Shown here: positions 40,587 to 44,934 of the stretch, one piece after another | Layout: each line of letters starts with the position of its first letter | Position numbering within the stretch: position 1 is the stretch's first letter | Assembly (NCBI GenBank): GCA_000435975.1 | Contig: FR884134.1 | Coordinates: 16,158 to 61,091 of the forward strand | DNA length: 44,934 nucleotides | Source: Oscillibacter sp. CAG:241 | GTDB lineage: Bacteria > Bacillota > Clostridia > Oscillospirales > Oscillospiraceae | Direction: 5' to 3' | Notes under the pieces: model-generated | Database searches by the model: none | Told to the model about the DNA's origin: nothing | The model's input: only the letters and a program-made list of their open reading frames with translations | Position numbers and translations under genes: made by a program

Positions 40587-41270
40587 TTATTCAAAGATTT
40601 TAGGATTGAACAGACAAGCGGGGGCTACGCCGTTACCGCTGTACGCACTGTAGTAGCTCACTTCGCCCGAGGAGTAGACAATGCGCGCGTAGCTCGCGGT
40701 GGACGGGCTGCAAGTCCAGGGCGTAAGCGTCCACCACCAATTATTAAAGCGCGGCACGGACTCTCTGTATTTGCGGTAAAGGTCGCACGAGAGGAGGAAA
40801 ACGTAATCCTCGGCGGTGCCGTAGTCTTTCATACCGTCGTCGGAGGTCAAGTCCGATACAAACGGGAGGAGGTCGCCGCGGTTGAATTGCTCGAGGTATT
40901 CTCCGTTAAGGTATTTACGGAGCGAGGAGGTGCGCCAGTCGTTTTTATTGCTTTCGTCGAGCGGCATTTCCTCCTCGAGCAGTTCCGAAACAATGGCAAG
41001 TACGCCGCCCTGCTCCTCTCCGAGAGCGGTAAACTTAATGCCGTTATACTCGAATTGCTCACCAGGTTTCGGGAATTTGATTTTATCTTTTTCCGCTCCC
41101 GCTACGGAGTCGTCCTCGGTGTAGTCCTCCTCGATTTCCTCGGGCGTGAATATCCCGCCGAAAGCAAGAGCTAAAATTGCATTTGCTCTCTTTTGGTTGT
41201 CCTCTGCGTTTGTGCTGGTGGCTATATCGTCGCAAAGCGACTCGATAGCGTGTAAAATATTGTCGTTCAT
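40587..41270 (-). CDS. DUF6273 protein, second DGR target
   Basis: 227 aa. The N-terminal 60 residues are helical and acidic. Residues about 65-227 form a DUF6273-type domain (FPKPGEQFEYNGIKFTALGE...WRTSSLRKYLNGEYLEQFNRGDLLPFVSDL...YVFLLSCDLYRKY) ending in VR2: TPWTCSPSTASYARIVYSSG and SGNGVAPACLF. It has no tail-attachment domain, signal peptide or membrane segment. It lies in the early operon, not among structural genes, so it may be a soluble variable binding protein, or a virion or surface decoration made early. GGAG precedes the ATG. Confidence 0.85.
   Translation of the reverse strand: MNDNILHAIESLCDDIATSTNAEDNQKRANAILALAFGGIFTPEEIEEDYTEDDSVAGAEKDKIKFPKPGEQFEYNGIKFTALGEEQGGVLAIVSELLEEEMPLDESNKNDWRTSSLRKYLNGEYLEQFNRGDLLPFVSDLTSDDGMKDYGTAEDYVFLLSCDLYRKYRESVPRFNNWWWTLTPWTCSPSTASYARIVYSSGEVSYYSAYSGNGVAPACLFNPKIFE
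40614..40709 (-). repeat. DGR variable repeat 2 (VR2), remote
   Basis: 96 bases aligned without gaps to TR 18528-18623. The 11 differences are all at TR adenines: AAC to AGC, ACC, AGC, TAC, TAC, AGC, TAC, TAC, AGC; AAT to AGT; GAT to GCT. Ten of the 11 AAY codons covered are changed. Upstream of 40709 the similarity to TR stops, so VR2 is shorter than VR1. Confidence 0.93.
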
Positions 41271-41275
41271 AACTT

Positions 41276-41536
41276 TTACTCCTTATCGTTATTAAAATCG
41301 GGGCTGCAATAGCCGAAATATTTACACCGTAAGCAACAACGCTTACAGCTTTTGCCTCTCGTAGTCCATAGCTTAAAGCGGGAGTGAAAGTCCCGCAGTT
41401 TTGCGGCGGCGGCTTGTTTGATTATGTAGCAGCATTGCCGCCCCGCCGATATACGCGAGTAGCCGAGGCGCTCCCTCTCGCGTAATTCTTTACGCCTGTA
41501 TTCTCGCACGGCTTGCCTCCTAAAACTTGCAAGCAT
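41276..41536 (-). CDS. Small Cys-rich early phage protein (86 aa)
   Basis: A basic protein (MLASFRRQAVREYRRKELRE at the start) with a C-terminal cluster CKRCCLRCKYFGYC that could bind zinc or an iron-sulfur group. The start at 41536 overlaps the previous gene by 17 bases. Function unknown. Confidence 0.65.
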   Translation of the reverse strand: MLASFRRQAVREYRRKELRERERLGYSRISAGRQCCYIIKQAAAAKLRDFHSRFKLWTTRGKSCKRCCLRCKYFGYCSPDFNNDKE

Positions 41537-41966
41537 TAACGAGCCGCTCGAGTTCCTCAAACAGAGGGGCGATAACTCGCTTGTTTTGCCTTGCGTTTAT
41601 AAGCTGCTTACCGAGAGCGTAAAAGGCGGCGAGCTCGCGCTCGGTGTCCTTTGCTTGCTCTACGAGCTTTCGGGCGCTCTTTACTTCCTGGCGTGCTGCT
41701 CTCATTTCGTCGTATTCTTTTGCCGTGAGCTGCACGCTTGCCGTAACGCCTTTAGGCTTGCCTCCGCCGCGGAGGACAAATAAGCGGTTGCGGGTTGCGT
41801 CCTGGGAGCGGTTAAGCTCGTCCGAGAGCTCGGCAATAGTTTTCCGCTCCTTTTGGTAGCCGTTCAGTAACAGCTCGTCCTCCTCGGGAGTCCAGGCTCC
41901 CGACTTAATAGCCCTCTCGGGTGTAAATTCGTGTCCGCATTGCGGGCATTTTACGGGTTTGCACAT
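41520..41966 (-). CDS. Zinc-ribbon, Myb/SANT-like DNA-binding protein
   Basis: 148 aa. The N-terminal CPQCGHEF zinc ribbon is followed by SGAWTPEEDELLLNGYQKERKTIAELSDELNRSQDATRNRLFVL, a Myb/SANT-like helix-turn-helix, then coiled coil. It is likely an early phage DNA-binding regulator. AAAGGAGG precedes the ATG. It overlaps the upstream gene by 16 bases. Confidence 0.8.
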   Translation of the reverse strand: MCKPVKCPQCGHEFTPERAIKSGAWTPEEDELLLNGYQKERKTIAELSDELNRSQDATRNRLFVLRGGGKPKGVTASVQLTAKEYDEMRAARQEVKSARKLVEQAKDTERELAAFYALGKQLINARQNKRVIAPLFEELERLVNACKF

Positions 41967-42400
41967 TGTGATACCTCCTTTATTAAATACTTACGTGTTT
42001 TTTCGTCATATTCCGCAAGAGGCAGCGTGTTTATATCTGCGACTTTCTCTTGAGCTTTTATAAACTGCTCCCAATGCTTTTTAACTAATTCAACGGTGCC
42101 GCAAGCTAACCCTGTTCGAGCGTGCGTAATGTATATAGCGTTTTCTCCCTCGAGTGGCGGAGAGTCTGTAAAAAATTCAATTCCGTTAATTGTAATTTTC
42201 TTTCCTCTCTTTGCGGCTCGCCCGTGCCTTTTGTCTTTCGTATTTACGGCTATGAAGTATTCGGCTTTGTACTCCTTGTCGTCTTTGTAGTTTTCAAAGG
42301 TACCGCAAGCGCCGTACTCGTCAAGCTCTATCATATCCGCCATACATTCGTTGTCTTTGAGGTATTTACACTCCTCGTTATAACACCATACACTCGGCAT
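41951..42400 (-). CDS. Unrecognised Cys-containing early protein (149 aa)
   Basis: The N-terminal SVWCYNEECKYLKDNECMADMIELDEYGACGTFENYKDDKEYKAEYFIA has four or more Cys in a pattern like small phage proteins of the DUF1540 type. The C-terminal half is mixed alpha/beta. The ATG at 42400 is three bases after the previous stop. No function is assigned. Confidence 0.72.
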   Translation of the reverse strand: MPSVWCYNEECKYLKDNECMADMIELDEYGACGTFENYKDDKEYKAEYFIAVNTKDKRHGRAAKRGKKITINGIEFFTDSPPLEGENAIYITHARTGLACGTVELVKKHWEQFIKAQEKVADINTLPLAEYDEKTRKYLIKEVSQCANP

Positions 42401-42402
42401 TA

Positions 42403-42942
42403 TTAAACACCTCCCGCTCCGTCCGTGAGCTGCTTTAATGGCTGTTCGTCCGATAGCCCTTTCATCATAAGTTCGAGCTTTAACAATTCCTCGGGAGAAA
42501 GCTCCGCTCCGCTTTCTCCGTCTTTGAGATTTCCAAAAATACGGTGCTTTTGGAAAAACGCTTGTAGTAAAGCCTCTTTTTCTTTTTCCCAAAGCCTTAC
42601 ATAAAAGTTAAACAAAAACTCTATCTCTGCCTTTTGAGCAGCGGTGCAGCGCACGCGTAGGCGAGTACGGCAAGCTCTGCCACTATGGTTATATTGCAAG
42701 TGGTTGAACGCGTTTTTATCGTCCGTAACTTTATATGCGGTCTGCATTAAAATACGGTCTTGCTCTTTGCCGTGGTATTCGAGGTCGTACTCTTGTATAA
42801 CCTCGTCGTCGAGGTCGTCAAGCGTCATAGCATATTTTTTAAGTAATTTATCGAGTATAGCCTGGGCTTGCTCTTTTTCGCCGCCAACGCCGCGCAAGGC
42901 GAGGGCATATAGTTTCTTGAGGCGCTCTTTTTGCTCTGTCAT
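42403..42942 (-). CDS. DUF2786-like phage protein
   Basis: 179 aa. The N-terminal RLKKLYALALRGVGGEKEQAQAILDKLLKKYAMTLDDLDDE resembles DUF2786 (K-I-x-x-L-L-x-x-A, G-x-x-x-E-A-x-x-A-x-x-x-x-x-x-L-L-x-K-Y-x-l). The middle CTAAQKAEIEFLFNFYVRLWEKEKEALLQAFFQKHRIFG is the domain that follows in phage copies. It overlaps the upstream stop as ATGA. Function unknown, possibly nucleic-acid related. Confidence 0.75.
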   Translation of the reverse strand: MTEQKERLKKLYALALRGVGGEKEQAQAILDKLLKKYAMTLDDLDDEVIQEYDLEYHGKEQDRILMQTAYKVTDDKNAFNHLQYNHSGRACRTRLRVRCTAAQKAEIEFLFNFYVRLWEKEKEALLQAFFQKHRIFGNLKDGESGAELSPEELLKLELMMKGLSDEQPLKQLTDGAGGV

Positions 42943-43169
42943 TCTTGCGCCTCCTCTATGTAGTCGAGTGCCTCCTCAAGAGAGGATACGGCAGAGTCGA
43001 GAGCGTCTACTGCCGCCTCTGCTCTTTCGTAGCGTTCCGAGCTTTGGAGGTTTTCGGGCATATTGTCCTTGTATTCCTCCTCCTCGTCGTGCAACATCTC
43101 GAGGCGCTCTTTTGCCTCGGAGATAATGTCGTAGAGTTCCTGCAATTCTTTTCTGCGTACCTTGTTCAT
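42939..43169 (-). CDS. Small coiled-coil early phage protein (76 aa)
   Basis: MNKVRRKELQELYDIISEAK begins an acidic coiled-coil protein with EEEEYKDNMPENLQSSERYERAEAAVDALDSAVSSLEEALDYIEEA, a pattern common in phages and integrative elements of Firmicutes. Its leader and ribosome site (43167-43192) are almost the same as those of the transposase gene. Function unknown. Confidence 0.8.
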   Translation of the reverse strand: MNKVRRKELQELYDIISEAKERLEMLHDEEEEYKDNMPENLQSSERYERAEAAVDALDSAVSSLEEALDYIEEAQE

Positions 43170-43189
43170 AACAAAATCACTCCGTTTTA

Positions 43190-43435
43190 TTATTTATTTG
43201 CCGCTCGTCTGCCGCGGCGTTTGAAATTTTCGCTAACGCGCTTTTGCCCGAGTTCTGCGCTATAACCGCAGCGCCCGTTATTGTCAAGCTCACCCGTGCC
43301 GCCGCGCGTTAGTTCTCTGTAAACGGTGGCAAGGTGTACTCCGAGTTTGGAGGCAATGTAGGTAAGGCTTTCGCCGTCCGCATAAAGAGCCTCAAGGTTT
43401 TTTCTGCCCTCGTATGTGAGGTATCGGCACGTCAT
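43190..43435 (-). CDS. Stand-alone IS30-type helix-turn-helix protein
   Basis: 81 aa. CRYLTYEGRKNLEALYADGESLTYIASKLGVHLATVYRELTRGG aligns with the N-terminus of the transposase at 12130-13173 (shared L-T, R, L/I-E-A, I/M-A, L-G-V-H, T-x-Y-R-E-L-x-R-G). It ends without any catalytic domain, in a basic tail (FKRRGRRAANK). It is the first gene of the early operon at the opposite end of the element and could bind the same end sequences as a repressor. The ATG at 43435 follows AAAGGAG; an ATG at 43453 is less supported. Confidence 0.82.
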   Translation of the reverse strand: MTCRYLTYEGRKNLEALYADGESLTYIASKLGVHLATVYRELTRGGTGELDNNGRCGYSAELGQKRVSENFKRRGRRAANK

Positions 43436-43468
43436 TACGTTTACTCCTTTCATTTTGTTTTGAGAGCA

Positions 43469-43615
43469 GAGGGCGGGCGCGCCCGCCCTCTATTCCCTTA
43501 TGCTAAAATCCTATAACGCGCTCGAGTCGCACCTCTGCGTTGCTCTATCCTCGTTATAGGCAAAAGCCACAAAAAAATAAGTGCGGTAAGGTCTTAAAAA
43601 CCTTTCGCACTTATT
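43469..43615. repeat. Three inverted repeats at the prophage right end
   Basis: No gene lies between 43454 and the tRNA. The stretch contains a 24-bp perfect palindrome of GC-rich sequence (43469-43492, halves AGAGGGCGGGCG and complement); CCTATAACG/CGTTATAGG (43510-43518 with 43552-43560); and AATAAGTGCG/CGCACTTATT (43576-43585 with 43606-43615), with an inner AAGGT/ACCTT stem. The last overlaps the right terminal motif. They may be operator, terminator or transposase-binding sites. Confidence 0.6.
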
Positions 43616-43626
43616 GTAAAACTTTT
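43603..43626 (-). repeat. Right terminal inverted motif of the prophage
   Basis: TTTCGCA, 11 bases, ACTTTT on the plus strand, the inverted form of the left end at 12077-12100. Confidence 0.55.
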
Positions 43627-43645
43627 TATTTCCCGCCGGAGCGGG
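43627..43645 (+). repeat. Right flanking direct repeat (candidate target duplication)
   Basis: TATTTCCCGCCGGAGCG then GG, directly after the right terminal motif. It forms an inverted repeat TTTCCCG/CGGGAAA (43629-43635 with 43642-43648), like a terminator stem. Confidence 0.65.
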
Positions 43646-43655
43646 AAATTTATGG

Positions 43656-43684
43656 TTGACGGGCGGCAGAAAACATGGTACAAT
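43656..43684 (+). promoter_or_regulatory. Promoter of tRNA-Thr
   Basis: TTGACG (43656-43661), 17 bases, TACAAT (43679-43684), 30 bases before the tRNA. The prophage ends only 30 bases upstream of the -35 box, so the promoter is intact. Confidence 0.8.
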
Positions 43685-43714
43685 ACAGCTTGTGACTTCC
43701 CCGGGAGGCCATAT

Positions 43715-43790
43715 GCTTGTGTGGCTCAGTTGGTAGAGCAGCTCACTCGTAATGAGCAGGTCGCCGGTTCGAGTCCGGCCACAAGCTCCA
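43715..43790 (+). tRNA. tRNA-Thr, anticodon CGT
   Basis: 76 nt with encoded CCA. Acceptor GCTTGTG pairs with CACAAGC; the anticodon stem GCTCA/TGAGC holds loop CTCGTAA with anticodon CGT (reads ACG). T-arm GGTTCGAGTCC is standard. Confidence 0.97.
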
Positions 43791-43828
43791 AAAGAACCCC
43801 TTTGTCCTTGCGGACAAAGGGGTTCTTT
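43791..43828. terminator. Terminator after tRNA-Thr, also for the RluA gene
   Basis: A perfect 17-bp stem (43791-43807 with 43812-43828), loop TTGC, A/T-rich on both outer sides. It lies between the tRNA and the convergent RluA-family gene. Confidence 0.9.
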
Positions 43829-43851
43829 ATTATAGCACCTTATAGCACCCT

Positions 43852-44523
43852 TCAAACTTCCACCGCTGGGAACAGGTCCCAGGGGTAGACCCGGGGCGGT
43901 GGGCAAAACACATCCACCCGTTCTCCTGTGACAGGATGGCGGAAGGCCAGGCGGCAGGACCACAGGGCCGCGGTACAGCGGGGGTCCTTGCTGCCATAGC
44001 GGATGTCCCCCAGCAGCGGCAGCCCCCGGGAGGAGAACTGCACCCGGATCTGGTGGGTGCGGCCCGTATGCAGCTGCACCCGCACCAGAGACAGCTCCTC
44101 CGTCCGGGACAGCTCCCGGTAGAACAGACTGGCCTCCCGGACGCCCTTCCGGGGACGCTTCACCACATAGCTCTTGTTGTGTCCCGCGTCCCGGAACAGC
44201 AGATCCGTCAGCGTGGCGGCTGGCTCCGCCGGATGACCCCGCAGCACGGCCAGGTACTCCTTGACGATCTCATGGGCCTGCACGGCGGCGGTGAGCTTTC
44301 CGGTGACCTCCCTCCGGCGGGAGAACACCATAACGCCGCCTGTGATTTTATCCAGCCGATGCACCGTGGCAATATAGGGGTTTTTCTGCCCCAGGGACCG
44401 GTAATGCTCCCGCAGCAGCTCCGGCATGCACCGTCCCGCTTGACCGTCCTCCGACAGCACGCCCACCGGCTTGCAGCAGATCACCAGGTGCGGGTCCTCA
44501 TATAGAATATGCAGCGTCTCCAT
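43852..44523 (-). CDS. RluA-family RNA pseudouridine synthase
   Basis: 223 aa, without an S4 domain. The catalytic domain has YIATVHRLDKITGGVMVFSR with catalytic Asp58 and LHTGRTHQIRVQFSSRGLPLLGDIRYG. It makes pseudouridine in rRNA or tRNA; the precise target cannot be told. The ATG at 44523 overlaps the stop of the upstream carboxypeptidase gene as TGATG, so the two are coupled. Confidence 0.92.
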   Translation of the reverse strand: METLHILYEDPHLVICCKPVGVLSEDGQAGRCMPELLREHYRSLGQKNPYIATVHRLDKITGGVMVFSRRREVTGKLTAAVQAHEIVKEYLAVLRGHPAEPAATLTDLLFRDAGHNKSYVVKRPRKGVREASLFYRELSRTEELSLVRVQLHTGRTHQIRVQFSSRGLPLLGDIRYGSKDPRCTAALWSCRLAFRHPVTGERVDVFCPPPRVYPWDLFPAVEV

Positions 44524-44934
44524 CACTCACCAGCGGCGGCGGCCCCGATAGGCCCGTTGCTGGCGGCGCTTGCCGCCCCGGCTGCCATACCGGCGGGCGC
44601 GGGGGGGCCCCCTCTGCCCCAGGCCGAACAAGAGCTGCGGCGGCCCAGCTTCAGCCACAGGACAAACACGATCACCAGCACCACGATGGCCACCAGCGCC
44701 AGCTTTACCCACGTTTTGGCAAAAAATGCCTCCACGGCAGCCTTGGCCACCAGGAACCGTGACGCAGACACGTCCGCCTGAGCCAGCAGCGGCACCTGGG
44801 CGCACACCTGATCGTTGTAGGTGATGGTCAGGGTGCCCAGCTCCTGTCCGGCAGTGATGGGCGCGTTGACCACATCCTCCTTCAGGTCCACGGTCTTGCG
44901 GATATCCTCATCCTTGGCATCCTTGGGCAGGAAT
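44523..44934 (-). CDS. dacF: D-Ala-D-Ala carboxypeptidase (PBP5 family), 3' part only
   Basis: 136 codons of the C-terminus; the rest is off the window. NAPITAGQELGTLTITYNDQVCAQVPLLAQADV is the PBP5 C-terminal beta domain, and AFFAKTWVKLALVAIVVLVIVFVLWLKL is the membrane anchor. It trims the terminal D-Ala of peptidoglycan stem peptides. The normal frame ends in an unusual Gly/Ala/Pro-rich tail. Another frame after the run of seven C (44607-44601) instead encodes a basic tail (RRYGSRGGKRRQQRAYRGRR), which is typical of this family, so a one-base loss in the run is suspected. Confidence 0.88.
   Translation of the reverse strand, partial: FLPKDAKDEDIRKTVDLKEDVVNAPITAGQELGTLTITYNDQVCAQVPLLAQADVSASRFLVAKAAVEAFFAKTWVKLALVAIVVLVIVFVLWLKLGRRSSCSAWGRGGPPAPAGMAAGAASAASNGPIGAAAAGE

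Larger units (their letters stand above)
12077..43626. mobile_element. Prophage of about 31.5 kb, siphovirus-like, IS30-type transposase, DGR
   Basis: Complete HK97-type head genes, a long non-contractile tail module (Dit, Tal, tape measure), lysis genes, a DGR and a replication initiator lie in one minus-strand block, with transposase, HicAB and a HIRAN-like gene at the left end. GC is clearly lower than the flanks. No tyrosine or serine recombinase, no CI/Cro-type repressor and no excisionase is visible. The only recombination enzyme is the IS30-family DDE transposase at the extreme left. Terminal inverted motifs and flanking direct repeats support transposition as the integration route. 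The tRNA-Thr to the right is not duplicated and is not the attachment site. Confidence 0.85.

Noticed and set aside
43715..43790. tRNA-Thr as the phage attachment site
   Set aside because: No copy of the tRNA 3' end was seen at the left boundary; the direct repeat that does flank the element lies upstream of the tRNA promoter.
1..44934. CRISPR array or other spacer-repeat locus
   Set aside because: No set of evenly spaced identical short repeats was seen anywhere in the window.

Overview
The window is a GC-rich chromosome segment of a Gram-positive, probably butyrate-producing Clostridia-type bacterium (Oscillospirales-like). This is inferred from butyrate kinase, the selenium/molybdenum maturation gene yqeB, a DivIVA-like coiled-coil protein, sigma-A type promoters (TTGACA-17-TATAAT) and strong GGAGG ribosome sites. 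It carries an integrated tailed-phage genome of about 31.5 kb with visibly lower GC.

Host left arm (1-12057): a butyrate kinase gene cut by the window edge, sharing an operon with an unrecognised gene; an AlkZ-like winged-helix protein; yqeB divergent from a ModE-like regulator; a hairpin-rich intergenic block; DUF2804, DUF1653 and YgjP-type metallohydrolase genes; oligopeptidase F; a DivIVA-like protein and a TepA/ClpP-like serine protease; the rpmF-DUF177 operon divergent from an RluD-family pseudouridine synthase; then a gene-free stretch with a small cluster of DnaA-box-like sequences. Host right arm (43646-44934): tRNA-Thr(CGT), an RluA-family pseudouridine synthase and the 3' end of a D-Ala-D-Ala carboxypeptidase.

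Prophage (about 12077-43626): nearly all genes are on the minus strand and run from right to left. They comprise an early block of small proteins, a membrane-anchored transglycosylase, an HUH replication initiator, a late regulator, HNH, terminases, portal, protease, HK97 capsid, connectors, tail tube, G/GT chaperone, tape measure, Dit, Tal and tail fibre. A diversity-generating retroelement (DGR: reverse transcriptase, template repeat TR, Avd and a BppU-DUF6273 receptor-binding protein) follows, then holin and endolysin. The left end holds an IS30-family DDE transposase, a HicAB toxin-antitoxin pair, and, on the plus strand, a HIRAN-like gene preceded by a structured RNA.

Three systems stand out. 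(1) The DGR has two targets. VR1 lies at the end of the tail protein. A second, remote VR2 lies 22 kb away in an early-region DUF6273 gene. Every TR-to-VR difference is at a TR adenine (11 of 11 in each VR), and both VRs are followed by the same hairpin with a GRNA tetraloop. (2) No tyrosine or serine integrase is visible. The element ends in inverted AAAAGT...TGCGAAA motifs with identical spacing, abutted on both sides by a 19-22 bp near-perfect duplication of a terminator-like inverted repeat. This suggests a tailed phage that integrates by IS30-type transposition into a hairpin. (3) Two candidate small RNAs have complete promoter-to-terminator architecture. One lies in the leader region of the HUH rep gene, on the opposite strand, like a plasmid copy-control counter-transcript. 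The other is a multi-branched structure at the left end.

All assignments were made by reading the sequence and from family knowledge; no database search was possible.
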